Below are positions 1 through 12,101 of a stretch of 64,000 nt of DNA, piece by piece. The notes beneath the pieces were generated by a model. It was not told where the DNA came from. It did not search any database and worked only from the letters and a program-made list of their open reading frames with translations. Both the position numbers and the translations under genes were made by a program. The stretch is taken from the NCBI GenBank assembly GCA_020081605.1, contig JAHREC010000011.1, forward strand, positions 2,294,001-2,358,000, written 5' to 3'. How positions within the stretch are numbered: position 1 is the first letter of the stretch; each line of letters starts with the position of its first letter. Source of the DNA: Albifimbria verrucaria. Its lineage: Eukaryota > Ascomycota > Sordariomycetes > Hypocreales > Stachybotryaceae.

Positions 1-1
1 A

Positions 2-2008
2 AAAGAAATGGTTGTGAAAGACACCAGGTCACGACATACTCGAGGTGTCCTCGAATCTGCCTTTGGGTCAACGAGACAGCGCCGCTCTGGATCCGCCGGC
101 CAGGAGGCTCTCAAGCGTCTTCAGAAGGCATTTCCCTCGCTCCATAGTCCCACACATCTCCTTCCATCCCGGCCAGCATCATTTTTCGCCAGCGGATCAA
201 AGAAACACCATCAAGTAACCTCCCCAAGATGCTCATCGATGACGGAAGCTCCGAGGCAGTCTCATCTCGGCCCTCGGCCTCTACTCTACAGCCGGACTCG
301 AAACAAGACTCGCCTCGCTTATCACGCCAATCATCCGATTCTCGACCGCCACTGCTTCGCAGAGTAACATCAGATGACAGCCTTCTTTACCATAGCTTAT
401 CCCGTACATCCTCTCTGGGCGATGATGAGCAGTTCAACGATGTGCGTGCCATGGTGAATATGAGACTGCTCGCCCTCAAAGACAGTCTACCAGAAGTGCC
501 CAACTTTAAGATGCCAAGTCTACCCAAATTACAAGCATCATCGATACGAAGCTCAAGCGCCTTTAACAACCTCTTCCCGAGTGAGCCATCCACGACTCCG
601 CCTGCTCTGGAGCGAGACGGAAGTAACGCCTCCAAGGACAATTTGACTGCTCTGGACCATGTCCTCGAGACACTGACCGGCGATATTGTGATTATGGGTG
701 GCTATCGTGGTTCCATCTTGCGATCGGCTGAACCTCCGCACCAGCAGCTCTGGGCTCCTGTCAAACTTGGCTTTAACATCAGAAGGCCGAACCTAGAAGT
801 GGGATTGGATGACGAAGACGAGGAGAACATGGAGAAGAAAATCATTCCGTCAGGCATGCTCCAGCACATTGGACCTATTGACGTCTCGCGTAAGCTCTTC
901 AAGAAGCTCCGTTCATGTGCCAACTACCACAATGGCACTCTTCGTGTTTGGGATTTTGGTTACGATTGGAGACTTAGCCCGCATAGGTCGTCACGCAAGC
1001 TCCAAGAGTTCTTGCAGCGTTTGCCCTCTAACCAGCCAGGTGTTGACCCGGATTCAAAGGGTGCTTTGGTGATTGCACACAGTTTGGGCGGGTTAATCAC
1101 GCGCCACGCCGTGAACCAGCGGCCAGATCTCTTCTCTGGCGTTCTATACGCCGGTGTGCCGCAGCGCTGTATCAACATTCTAGGGCCGTTTCGCAATGGC
1201 GACGTCGTCTTGTTCAACGAGAAGCTTCTCACTGCGCAAGTCAACTTCTCCTTCCGCACCTCCTTTGTTTTCCTACCGGAAGACGGATTTTGCTTCATCG
1301 ACAAGAAAACCCAGGAGTCATATCCTATTGATTTTTATGACCCTCAGGAATGGATCAAATGGCACCTCAGTCCCTGCATGCAGCCAGCTCTCCCACCATT
1401 TAATCGTCCTCAACCCTCGCCACTATCTTCACTATTCCCGAACCCTCTCCGATCTCGCAGCGACAGCAAGTCTGATAAGCTGGCTTCAGATGTAACAACG
1501 GCTAAGGAGCGAACCCTTGCGCCGCACATGAATGCAGGAACACCCCTGTTACAAACGGTGCTCCGATAATCAACAAGCATCAACGACAACGTTACCTTGA
1601 ATACTTGACCCGAACACTCGCAAATACACGCCAATTCCGCGCCGAGCTCGCACATTCGTCTTCCCATCAGTCGGCAAACGCCTACCCGCCCTTCGCTGTT
1701 CTTTACGGCAAAACTATCCCCACCGTATACGCTGCGCAGGTCACCAGCCGTGAGGCCATCCCTGTGCAGACTGTTACGATGACCTACTGTTCCGTGCCGG
1801 TGACGGTGTTGCCTTAGCTAAGGAGTCGATGCTTCCAAATGGCTACTCCATGGTTCGTGGTGGCCGCATCAGCACGGAACGTGGGCACCTTACCATGCTA
1901 GGCGACATGCCTGCCGTGGGTCGGGCTCTGGAGGCGTTGGTCAGGGGACGGAAAAAGGGCATTGGGCTGGGCGCCACGCAAGCGGCGAAAAGTGATGAGG
2001 AACGTTAA
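2..2008 (+). CDS. LCAT-like alpha/beta-hydrolase (lipase), 5' partial
   Basis: This looks like a fungal lecithin:cholesterol acyltransferase-family lipase or acyltransferase. The frame is open to the window edge, so the start lies upstream or at the ATG at 8. A Ser/Arg-rich N-terminal region (KRLQKAFPS, SRPASFFASGSKK) is followed by the hydrolase core. The core has a GGYRGS loop near 700, a YDWRLSP motif near 960 and the nucleophile elbow AHSLGG near 1075. The C-terminal part (PFAVLYGKT, CYDDLLF, GDGVALAKE, RGGRISTERGH) is typical of the family. Three breaks need one extra C each: CCCC at 222-225, CCCC at 1543-1546 and CCC at 1760-1762. With these restored the protein reads to the TAA at 2006. 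The substrate is unknown. Membrane or lipid-droplet association is inference from the family. Confidence 0.82.
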
Positions 2009-2378
2009 CCTGCTGCTCGGTCATATCCTTTTCATGATTTCATAACGCCGACCTAAGCCATGGAGCGGGCTTGGGCAAAAAGTTCATGCGCATTCTAGAG
2101 TTTGTTCTGCATTTTCTAGCGAGTTTTGATATTGATGATGAAGGGAGCTAGTACTCCCATGAGCCATGTATCCAATGTTCCTATGGTAGCCTTTAGAATA
2201 TAGAACGTGAGTTAATCCTCGCCAGTCTGCTGATTGCCACCGCACCGTCCGGGTATTCCAAAGTTGCAATAGTATGCTGCCTGTAACCACAACTTACGCC
2301 TTTTCCAAACGCCATACGCCCGCCATCCTCATACAAACCCCCGTCCCTCGTTAAACTCCATGACCGAATTTTAGTTTA

Positions 2379-2395
2379 TACATACATACATACAT
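2379..2395. repeat. CATA microsatellite
   Basis: Short run of CATA units (ta-catacatacatacat) just beyond the stop codon of the 2EXR gene, probably in its 3' untranslated region. Confidence 0.7.
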
Positions 2396-2421
2396 GAAAG
2401 ATTATAGATTCTAGACTCTGA

Positions 2422-3169
2422 TCAGAGACTCGAGCCATCCAGCTCCTGCAAACGCTCGATGCGCCACACCGGCGGTTGCCACTGCGGCACCTGCTGGCTG
2501 ACAGTGCGCATGGACGCCTGTATCTGCTGGGTCATGCTCTGAAGGAGATCCTCGTCGTCGAGGAGGCGGTCCTCGTCGCAGGGCACGAAGACGAGCTCCT
2601 CGAGGGCAGGCATGCGCGCGCAGAGCAAGCGCAGGACGTCAACGGAGACCTTACCGGCGACCATGGAACGGTACTCGGAGCCGATCCAGAAGAGGGCGTC
2701 GCTGATGGCGACGCGGCGCACGGCGGCGAGGTCCCGGCTGCTGCACATAGACATGCAGGTGCGGAACTGCGCGTCGGCGGCCATGTAGCCGGGGCGGGGT
2801 CCAAAGAAGAGGATATCAGTATCAGGGCGGAAGACGACCTGGCCGGGGCGGCGGGCGAAGCCGAAGAGGAGGCGGTATCTGGCCAGGGCGACCTCACGCG
2901 ACTCAGCACAGGCGTGCAGGGCGGCAGGTACTGGGACGGTGGACATGCAGCCGGTGGTGAGACCACGCGGGCCCTGGTTCGGGCAGTCCTCGTCTTGGGG
3001 GTCCATGCCACAGCGAATAGGCACGACGCGAGATGCTGGCAGGCTGAGGTTCCATATCCTCAGACGTAGCTCGACGGGGAGTTTAGCGAAGGAGTGCTGG
3101 ATATGGCCATCAGTACTAACATCTAAGTAAAACAGAGGAGGGGACTTACAAAGGTGCGTGAAGTTTCAT
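2422..3169 (-). CDS. 2EXR domain protein (fungal, unknown function)
   Basis: The N-terminal part carries a 2EXR-type motif: KLPVELRLRIWNLSLP, then VVPIRC, then ALHACAESREVALARYRLLF and FRPDTDILFFG. The 2EXR family is a large fungal family that resembles the start of F-box proteins, and its function is not established. The reading frame is secure from the stop at 2422 up to about 3105. The 5' end is not. An ATG at 3167-3169 is followed by a GTAAGT donor at about 3150, but joining it in frame to the 2EXR exon needs an unusually short intron (about 34 bp) or a missing base. The protein is about 230 residues and ends in an acidic and polar tail with no further domain that I recognise. Confidence 0.7.
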
Positions 3170-6100
3170 GTTGTTGGGAAGTCTGGGACTTGTTATGATA
3201 TTGTTTGGGCACGAAAGCCTGCCTGGCCGGCGTGGGCCACGAAGAGGTGCACGCCATGTGTGATGACTTGCCCTCGAAGTTGATAGTCTTGTCTTGGTTA
3301 TGAAGGGATAGTGATGGACTGCCAGTGTCTAGAAGGAGATGCCAAAGAAAGTTCAGGCTTGATGCCGGAGAGGGAGCGTTCCCAAAGAGATGGCACTGCT
3401 GGGGTTATATTTACCTTCGGAAGCCTTGCTTCCCAGTGCCAAAAAGGATGGCATACTGACCTACGTCGAGAAGCCGGGGCTCCAAAAGCAAAATACTACA
3501 TGCTTCTTTACGGATGGTCTGCGCGGGATTACAAGACATGGGATGCAACTCTAATACTGGGTGCGGGAATGTATGCAAAAACCCGACTGCCTGGGCGCCG
3601 GGGCCTGGTCGGGAGGGTAGGGATGCTGGACATCCAGGGGGTGTCTGTGGTGCACTGAGCTCAGCTTGTCCAGTTCAAGTATAGTAGGATTGCTCAGGGG
3701 TGGAAGACAAACCAGCAGAAACAAGGTGGGATCAAACAAAGATTCCAGGTTGTTTGTTTGGGAAAAGCAGAGAGAGAAAAAACCATGCTGGATCTACCTG
3801 TTGGGGTGACATGCAGGTCCGCGAAGCTTGTCTCTGGTCTGTCGGGTCATCGAACGGCGTATCCCGATGCCTACAGCTCTTGTGAGCCATCCGCTTTTCG
3901 ATCTAGGTGTGATCCGTGGGTCGGATCAGGTCCACAGATTTGAGACACTATCAAAAAAGCAAGAAAGCAAAAAGAGACGAGATCTTGATGTTACCCTGGC
4001 CGGTGCCTTTTCACGATTTTGCAGATGGACAGGCTGGAGAAGAATTCCGAAAACCAAGCCAGCTCGGCGGGGCGAACCGTGAAGCAAACCCCAGAACCTG
4101 GCTCAGTTTCGAGTCTTCCAATGCTGAAGAGCCAGGGCCCCTTGGGTGAAGAAAATCAGCCGCTCTGGATGTCACTGGCAGCTTCTTACTCGCGAACCAT
4201 TCTCCTCTTGGAAGGCGTTCAAAGATGACCAGGGACTAAACAGCGATTTCACGTAAGGGAAAGGGGAGTGCCCGGACCAGGGGAACGGTGACGGCGTAGG
4301 GTCGTATCCGCTGCAAGGCGTCCGCTATTGAACCCAACGCTCTGGATCACAGCCGCGGAAACCCGGAAGGAGACCCAACAGGTTATCCGGGGCCGGGGGC
4401 GGAAGAGGCGCCTCGCTGCGTTACCCCATGGTCATTTGTCTAGTGCGGTTCTCCCAATGACATCAAGATTGTGTCTGGTGCTGCATGACAGCCGTGGGCA
4501 AAACATTTCCACGGAGTGTTTGGGTTGGAAACGGCGAGGCTTTCGGCACGCGTTACATCCGATGGCGATCCTGCATGATCAGATTAAGACTGTCTGGGGT
4601 GGATTTGCTTGATACTGGACGAACGGTCAGTGTTGACCAAGGCCATGTTTGTTTCAGACGGTGAGTACAATCCGTTACGAGGACCCTGCCCACCGATTTT
4701 GTTTGTAGCAAATATGCATGTAAGTTTCCCCATACAGATTAATCGTAGCTTCTAGGCAGGCTATTGGCACCCCGGAGCTGTGCATCCGGTGGAATCTCGG
4801 TGGGCAATTTCTGTGTCTTTGTTGCCTTGCTTTGGCAGTCCCCAGAGGAGAAGCAGAGGAGAAATCGTCGGCTACACTTGTCTCCTCTCTCGTATCGTGC
4901 CCTCGGCTTTCTTCTTGCTGATTTGGCTGAGCTCAAAAGTTAACGCATCGCCCACCCACCCACCGTACAACAGGCTCAGCCGGGTCTCAAGTGCCGGCCT
5001 CAAGATGTCCGTGTGCGATGGGCGCCTCATTGTTATTGGCCATTGCCATTGTTATTTAATGATTAGTTATCACTGTCGGTGCGCCGTGGAGCAGGAGATT
5101 TTTCTTTCTACACGTGGCTGAGACCAGAACCTAGTACCAAAGCAATATGTGCCCTCCCACTTCCCGGACCAAACTGTTGGTAGCCGGCGAGCCCTGGTGA
5201 TCATCGACGGCGTTGGGCAGATAAAGAGGGGGTTGCGCACGGAATGAATGCTTGAGCAGGGGCCAGGGAAGGGCGTACGGTAGTCTCTCCTGTGTAGGTA
5301 GGACAGGGCAGACGTCTCACCCATGGCGGTTGCTGCTATGTATCGGGGCTTTCCACTCGGAACTCCACGTCGGTCTATTCCCGACAGCTGGCCGTTATCC
5401 TTCGTCCTAGGGTGAGACGGAAGTGAGCGGGTGATGTGCGAGATGGCTGCAGCTGAACATGGTTGCAGGGCTCTGATGTGACGATTTGCGTGCCGGAGGA
5501 TCAACTTCGGGGTACATGTGACACTAGACAGGGAGACGAGAAGGCCTAGAGCCAGCAGCTGTGATGCACTTTGCGGTTGGGTTTGTTTGGGCATCCGAAA
5601 TTATTCGGTCCTGAGACAGCGTCGTATAGCGCCGTTTGTTTTCCTTTCTTTTGTTGTTTCTTCTTTAGGAGGTTTTTTTCTTTCGTTCCTTTTTCCGTAG
5701 TCCATGGGCCTTATTGTATTTCTCCGCTTTCCTTTCTTTTCCTTGGGCGTCGAGCAAAAGTAATGGCCGGTCTGAGTTCATGCAAAGCACAGAGAAGATG
5801 GGATTTCGATGAGAGACAAGACAACCCGGATCTTGGGATCTCGGTCTGGGATCTGGGATAGAGGCTGTTGTCGGGCTGCACTATCTTACGTTGGATGAGG
5901 AGAGTACATCGGTTGCTTTGGTTGCCTTGAATGCCTTGAACGCTTTCCTAAGAAACCATATCATGTGACTGTCATGTGATGAGAACCAAGACATCTGAAC
6001 TTGGCTCACCTATTATTTATCAAGCCTGTCGCTCGCAACCACACGCGGACCTCGTCGCTCGATGCTTCTTGCAAGCCTGCGATCTCATCATGACGTCCGC

Positions 6101-6705
6101 CTTAGCGCCCGTCCGTTGGATTTTAGTGCCAGGACTGGGGTCTCGTCCCGTCCGGTCTGTCCATCCCCACACCTCATTTGCCGCCCTCCGTGCTCTGGCT
6201 GCTGATCGGGTTAGCCATGATTGGGCAAGCCTGCAGCGTCTAAGCGCCAACCCGGCCGACCAACGCGACCACCCATCCATCACGGTAGCCAATCTCCATG
6301 CCTGACGCTTGCTGATGTGCCTCGATGCTTAAACGCCCATCATTCTATGGTGTTTCTATCCCCAGATGCCTGCCCGTCTCTGCAGCTCTGTATGCAGCTC
6401 TCTAGCCTGAGCGGCTACGTGATGTTGCATCGGCGTTTCGCTCTCCAGATGGCTCTGGTCAACCTCATTGGTTTGTTTGGTGAAATGTGACGCTCGCGTA
6501 CCTGTAGATCTTCGGCACTTGGTCGTATCAACATGTCTATTTGTACCCCTTCTTCCCCAGAGAGAGCGCTCTAGTTTGTTTCTGTTCTCCTCATATCGCA
6601 ACACTCTTCTATTCCGCTGTTGGTTGGTTTATTTCTTTCCTTGTTTCCTTGAGTGGCCTCTTCTAGTTTCTCATCTCTCATCATCTTCTCCTCTTATTCT
6701 TCATA
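3170..6705. other. Long gene-free interval (about 3.5 kb)
   Basis: I find no coding frame with recognisable protein character on either strand. The open frames here are short and share no motif with known families. The last 150 bases before 6706 are strongly C/T-rich (ttctcctc, tttctttccttgtttcc, catcttctcctc), as in leaders of expressed filamentous fungal genes, so this end is probably the promoter and 5' leader of the four-TM gene. Confidence 0.5.
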
Positions 6706-7430
6706 ATGTCTTCCACCAAAATTGAAGTGTCAGCCTCCAACTTCGAGGTTGACTTCCAAGAGCCTCATCCTAAGCAGCGCCTGGTTAGCATGCTGGAGAG
6801 CGCACGTGTAGCCTTGTCGGCCGTCGTCCTGGCCGCTGGCATCACCATTCTCGGTCTGTCGGCGGCTTCTCTCGCCGTCTACAACAGGACATACCTTCCA
6901 ACCGATTACCTCCTCCCTTTGTGGCCCGAGAGTTTTGACATCCGACCCATGACAGCTCTGGTTGCCACCAGTGCCATCGTCGTCGTCGTCACTGCAGTTG
7001 CCTTGGTTGCGAGCAAGATCCAGTCTGTATGTTTTCCTCTCCATCATCCACTATCCTCACATAAACTAACCTTACTGGCTAGCTCCGCAACAACCCTTTG
7101 GTCAACCTGGTCACTGGCTTCGCGGTGCCATTGATCGGCTTTATCGTGGCTTTCATTGCTATGGCCTTCTATTATGGCGTCAATGCCTCGGACAAGGTCG
7201 AGACTTTCCAGAGCTGGACTTGCCGATGGCAGGATGTCGCCATGCGAACTGAGCCACACTTTGGTACCCTCTGCAAGCAGAGCCGGGCCGGGCTTGGCCT
7301 CGCCGTGGCGATTGTTCCTCTCGAGGCTGTCGTCCTCGGTCTTGCGGCATACCAGATGATTCTGGAGCGCAACATTGAGAGCACAAGCGCTTCCCGAAGC
7401 CGCAAGGCTGCCAGCCCCGCATTGTCATGA
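6706..7430 (+). CDS. Four-TM membrane protein, orphan
   Basis: Two exons (6706-7026 and 7083-7430) joined by a 56-bp intron (GTATGT donor, CTAAC branch site, CTAG acceptor) give a clean 222-residue protein with no frameshift. There are four hydrophobic segments. TM1 is at about residues 35-58 (LSAVVLAAGITILG...), TM2 at about 82-103, TM3 at about 114-136 (GFAVPLIGFIVAFIAMAFYYG) and TM4 at about 175-197. A Cys-containing stretch between TM3 and TM4 (SWTCRWQ, GTLCKQS) could be the large outer loop. The topology resembles fungal MARVEL-like or tetraspan plasma-membrane proteins, but I see no signature that fixes a family. The C-terminus is Ser/Arg-rich and probably cytosolic. Confidence 0.82.
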
Positions 7431-8304
7431 GTGGGAAGTTATGACATGATGAAAATAATGAGGCGATGCGATACTTTGGAGCCGGAGGCTCGCTCGGTTC
7501 TTCATACACTCGGGTAGTGCGGTATTCCGACTATGTCGCTCTCTTATACCACCTTTGAAATTAGTATACCACAGAATTAGGAAATCACTGAAGCTGGGGC
7601 TGGAATGCCCAAGCATGTTATTATTGGAGTTATTATAATTATGGCCAAACAGGCTTCAATCTTACGGGCCAGGTTTGGCAACACGACATATTATCAATAA
7701 AACATCTGTAGTCGGTCAACGTATTCAGTGGCACGGTGCTCAATAGATGCAATTCGTGACACTAAACCAACAACCCAACGCCTCTGTTCATCCGTAACAC
7801 ATACTAGGCTGCAGCCCCTGCGTCGAAATTCTGTAGCACATGTCAACAAGGGTGTCCATCATCATCCTCACCATAATACATCGTCTCTGGTGAGTGAATT
7901 GCGTAGACGACGTGGGTGGAGAAACATCTGCCACCTGCTGCAGCTGCCCGTGGTAGTCTCAGATGGCGGATGAAAGGCGCAAACTCTACCCGGAGGTTGG
8001 GATTTTTAGGATGCAACTGGAGTCTCATGGCATATTCTGCTTCGGCATAGACGTTGTTTTGACTACTTATCTAGACATCACCGATACAGGTAGGTGTAAG
8101 CCCTGTTAGTGGCACTCTCGTTCTGTTCCAAGCGCAGATGTTAATCAAACCACAGGCAGGCATGGCTCAACCAGGGAACTTTCCAATGCCTCGTTTGCCG
8201 AGCGTAAGGGCAGGACGCCTTTACACAGGCCATTACTAGATCCTGTTATTGAGGGAGAGCTAGTCCAAGGCTCAAGCCATGGCTCTCCAAATGAACCTTC
8301 GGAC
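7431..8304. other. Gap, may include the 5' exon of the MIF-like gene
   Basis: The interval holds the 3' end of the four-TM gene and the upstream region of the MIF-domain gene. The reading frame of the MIF gene stays open back to a TAG at about 8105. That stretch translates into Ser/Gly/Pro-rich sequence with no ATG, so it is probably part of a coding exon spliced to an upstream exon that I could not place. Confidence 0.4.
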
Positions 8305-9170
8305 ATGTCAAAAATGCCGTCAATGAAGTTTTTTGGGAAGAGACGCAGTCAGTATTTTGAAGATAAATTTCAGAAAAGAAACGGTATTCGAGAGCTGGAT
8401 AGCCATGTGCTTAGCTGTGCAATGCTGTATGCTGAAGTAAAGACAAATGTCATAGTAAGAGCCTCTTCTTGCCAGCGTGCTGGAAAAAAGTAACGATTCT
8501 AACATCATTATAGATCAAGGATGAATACACATTCATTACAGAGCTTTCTCAGCAACTTGCAGCACGATACGACCGACCTGTCAGCTCTGTCATTGTAGCC
8601 ATGCAACATGGCATTTGTATGCTCTTTGGCAATTCGTTTGACCCTGCGTACACGATGACCATCAGTGCGTTGCCACACCAAGTTCAAGCAACAACAAATA
8701 AGAGAAACGTGGTGCTTCTACAAAGGCACATGGAGAAGGCACTGGGCGTGCCTCCCACGCGTGGCTTCGTGAGATTTATGCCGGTGCCTGAGGAGTGTAC
8801 TGGATGGAATGGAAAGACGGCAACGGGGAGATGCAGGAACTTAGACGGAGCAGATCGTTTGATACGGCGGAGTCGAAACTGCAAGGCCGCAATAAGGTGA
8901 GAGTAAGTGGCGACGTGGGTTCTGGCGTTGAATTATCAGCTTACTAACGGGGTATAGACTGCAGAGGCGAGTAACTTGCACCTAGCTGTCGCGTGTCGCG
9001 ATAATACAAGTGATGAAAGAGCCAGCCCATCAACTCCAGGCCACGAAGCGACAGTTGGAAATGCTGTTGAGATGTCAGGAGCGACAAGGCGCATCCGCAA
9101 TAAGAGGAGTTTAATGCAGGTCATATTCCAGAGGACTTCCAAGGCAGAAGAGGGTCAATCCGAAAACTGA
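8305..9170 (+). CDS. MIF/tautomerase-superfamily domain protein
   Basis: This protein contains a macrophage migration inhibitory factor-type domain. Exon 1 encodes KMPSMKFFGKRRSQYFED, a basic lead-in. The core follows across a 59-bp intron (8455-8513): EVKTNVI, ITELSQQLAARYDRP, VAMQHGICMLFGNSFDPAY, ISALP, LGVPPTRGFVRFMPV and WNGKT. A second intron (8897-8957, branch TTACTAAC) leads to a Ser/Arg-rich tail ending RRIRNKRSLMQVIFQR...SEN. One frameshift lies at GGGG 8825-8828, where an extra G restores the frame into the tail. The first in-frame ATG is at 8305, but the frame is open to 8108, so the protein probably has a longer N-terminus. The domain is internal, so the N-terminal proline used for catalysis in MIF is not available. 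Function is unknown. Confidence 0.75.
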
Positions 9171-10622
9171 TTGTCGGATTAGAGTGATGAGGAGTTTGAG
9201 AGGTGGGTTTATGCTGTTGTGCTAGTCTCGTTGATGGGAGGGTGTATTGACTCTTCTCATACGAACACATCACCAATTCTAAAGTGTGCAGAATATCTGA
9301 GCATGCCACGTCTTGTCACGTATGTCTGAAGTAGCTATATAAACGGGGAACAAAGGAGAGGTGAGAATTGTCACTGCAGTAAAGCACCCCTAATGGATAG
9401 ACAGGGATGAAGCAGTGTATAGGGTAGGTAAGCAACGGCGGCTGAGGAAGGTGCAGGGTGGGAAGTTCAGCCCAAGACCCCAAGACGCAGGTACCAAAGA
9501 GCGTCCATCGATGTCACTCACTCACTGCCTTGCCTTGCTTCGCAGAGCAGAGAGAAGCTAAGCTAACACTTGGTAGCTGCACCTGAAATCATCCACCAAG
9601 CAACGCAGCTCCTTTGCATCTACCACCGATATAACGTCGGCTCCGGACACTCACTTGCTTTCCCGCCGGCTCGTCTGTCTCGCCCCTACGTCCGCCGCAT
9701 CAGACCCTGCGCCGTCCAGTCGATCCGATCCGTCTTGTGACGTCGCTGCGTCCCGGTTGTCGCACTCACTTCACTGACGTTACCCACACAAGGCCTCCCC
9801 TGTTGCAGCGCTGCGTCTTTGCTGAGGCGCGCAGCTCCGCGCAAGTCGCCAGATCGTCGCAAGCATGGAGGTGAGATAGAAATCCTTTTCAATTCCTGCT
9901 GTTTCCCGCCCGCCTGCCTGTCTTTTTTTGCTCTGCCGCAAGCCCGTCCCTGGCTACACCACCGCCATCATCACCACCAACAACAATGCACTTCGAATCG
10001 TGTCTTCTGGTAGCTGAGGCTGCTCGCGTGAGCAAGGAGCAAGGTCTGCCAGGCACCAGAACCAGCGCTCAATCTTTTTTCTTTGCTCGGCGAACTGCAT
10101 GTCGCCAAGTGGCACTACCCGACGAGCAGGGTGTACTTGGATGGACAGGAGCATTCGCTGGCCACTCATGGTCCGTTTCCTGCTCTTGAGCCCAAGCCCG
10201 GAGGTTGCTCGTATCACTATGCAAGACACCCCTTATCAGCCGCCAACCGTCGCCACCAACCTGCAGCATGGTGAGCCTTCGTGTCATCCGTGCCATCCAG
10301 CCCTCATCCGCTCCGCCGCTGTCAGTGATCGTCATTGTACCCGAGCCCAGCCAGGCACAACGAGTCCATTCACTGTCCAGGTTGGCGGTGTGACAAGCGT
10401 AAGCGCGTCGTGCCTTACCGAGCCTGTGAGAAGGGAGATGCCTGCCGCTCATCGCCGTTGAACATTCGCACAGCCAGGAATTGGCCAAATACGCCCACGA
10501 GTGATTCTTGAATACAATCCTTCCGAGCCTGCCGGATCCGCTCCAGCGAGCACCCGCGGCCTCGGAGATGGTTCTACAGAAGTCGTTGCAAAATACACTG
10601 TGCAATCCCCATCACCCTGAAC
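9171..10622. other. Gap upstream of the Gtr2 gene
   Basis: No coding frame is recognised with confidence. C/T-rich stretches at 9590-9980 look like promoter or leader sequence. A short Cys/Lys-rich reading near 10389-10461 recalls half of a Zn2Cys6 cluster but has no intact context. Confidence 0.4.
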
Positions 10623-11934
10623 ATGTCCCTCAACCCTTCCATGCTTCGTCTCCCGCTGTCTAGGCTGGGTAGTCGCGAGCGCTCCTGTCCTCCCTTGCGT
10701 TCAAACGTGTCGAGTGCAGCACAGCTAAAGCTTCTCCATCTACATGAACAGAGTCGTCGAGGCGCGCCAAACAGCAAAGATGGCAAAAAGCATATCGAGG
10801 CCAGCGCCGGGCTGCCGACCAAGGGAAAGCCCAGATTACTGCTGATGGGACAAAGACGGTCTGTTGATCCTGTTACCATAGCCATCAACTGCCTCACTGA
10901 CTAGTATCACCGACACAGGAGTGGCAAGTCGTCTATCTCAAGCGTCGTCTTTCACAAGCTGCCACCAAATGAGACCCTCTTCCTAGAATCCACGGCAAGG
11001 ATACAAAAAGACTCCATGGCGTAAGTCTTCTTACCACCAGACCTCTGGATACGCAAGTGGCTAACACTGGTGGTAGTTCCTTCATGGACTTTCAAGTCTG
11101 GGATTTCCCTGGTCAAATCGACGTCTTCGAGGACCCCGGATTTGATATGGACGCAATATTTGGAGAGATCGGAGCACTCATTTGGGTCATTGATGCCCAG
11201 GATGATTACCTGGAGGCCGTTGCCCGTCTTAACACGACGATCCTGTCCTTGCAGCGCTCGTACCCAAATATCAACATTGAAGTCTTCATTCACAAAGTCG
11301 ATGGCTTATCAGACGACTATAAACTAGACATTCAACGCGATATTACGATCCGCATTCAGGATGAGCTCTCCGACCATGGCTTTGAGAATGCCCCGTCACA
11401 TTCCATCTGACATCCATTTACAACCACTCCATTTTCGAGGCCTTTAGCAAGGTTATTCAGAAGCTCATTCCCAGACTCGGCACACTCGAGTCGATGCTCA
11501 CCAATCTTTGTCGTACCTGTCGCTTCGAAAAGGCTTACCTCTTCGACGTTATGTCTAAGATTTACATCGCTACAGATAGTGCGACTGCCGACATGGCCAG
11601 TTACGAGATCTGTAGCGACTACATCGACGTCATCATCGATATCACCGATGTCTATGGCACATGGCAACGTAGTGATGAGGGCCGCAAGCGCCTTGAAGGC
11701 GAGCCTTGGGGCGCTAAGCTCGAAGACCAGGTTGGCTGCGCTACAGCTGAGAGTTGTCTGGTACTGCACGATAGCAATAAGCCAATTATGCTGCGTGAAG
11801 TTGACCGATACCTGGCGCTGGTGGCTATCATGAAGGAGGATTCCTACGATAGGATGCCTTTGGTCAATATGAATGTTGAGGCTGTTGTCGAAGGCTTGAC
11901 CGAGTTCTTTGATATCACAAAACCAAGGAAATGA
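10623..11934 (+). CDS. GTR2: Rag-type GTPase Gtr2 (RagC/D homologue)
   Basis: This is a small Rag GTPase. With Gtr1 it forms the heterodimer on the vacuole or lysosome membrane that signals amino-acid sufficiency to TORC1. The G1 motif GQRRSGKSS is split by a 60-bp intron (10859-10918). The switch region and G3 follow: [13 protein letters not shown], then across a 56-bp intron (11021-11076) [11 protein letters not shown]. Next come [20 protein letters not shown] and [15 protein letters not shown], where HKVD is the G4 motif. The C-terminal roadblock-like half ([37 protein letters not shown]) is present. A missing C in CCCC 11391-11394 breaks the frame after ENAP. I start at the ATG at 10623; the first 60 residues are low in complexity, and an upstream exon cannot be excluded. 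Confidence 0.9.
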
Positions 11935-12101
11935 ATGAAGGCATTGTAATTCATGGCCTGGCTTGAGTATTTGAGACTATGTGTACTATATATGATCTAT
12001 AGCGATTTATTGTGTTTACCCCCGCATGTTCGTCCTCATTCACCCCTAGCAATTGCGTCCTGTAATCTCCTCAACAGCCCTCGACATTTTGTAGAACCTG
12101 T

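Noticed and set aside
2476..3069. Plus-strand open frame opposite the 2EXR gene
   Set aside because: It is the antisense shadow of the 2EXR coding frame, which carries the recognisable motifs.
10389..10461. Zn2Cys6-like fragment (CDKRKR...ACEKGDACR)
   Set aside because: Only half of the cysteine pattern is present, one expected Cys is Tyr, and no frame or exon joins it to a DNA-binding or transcription-factor body.
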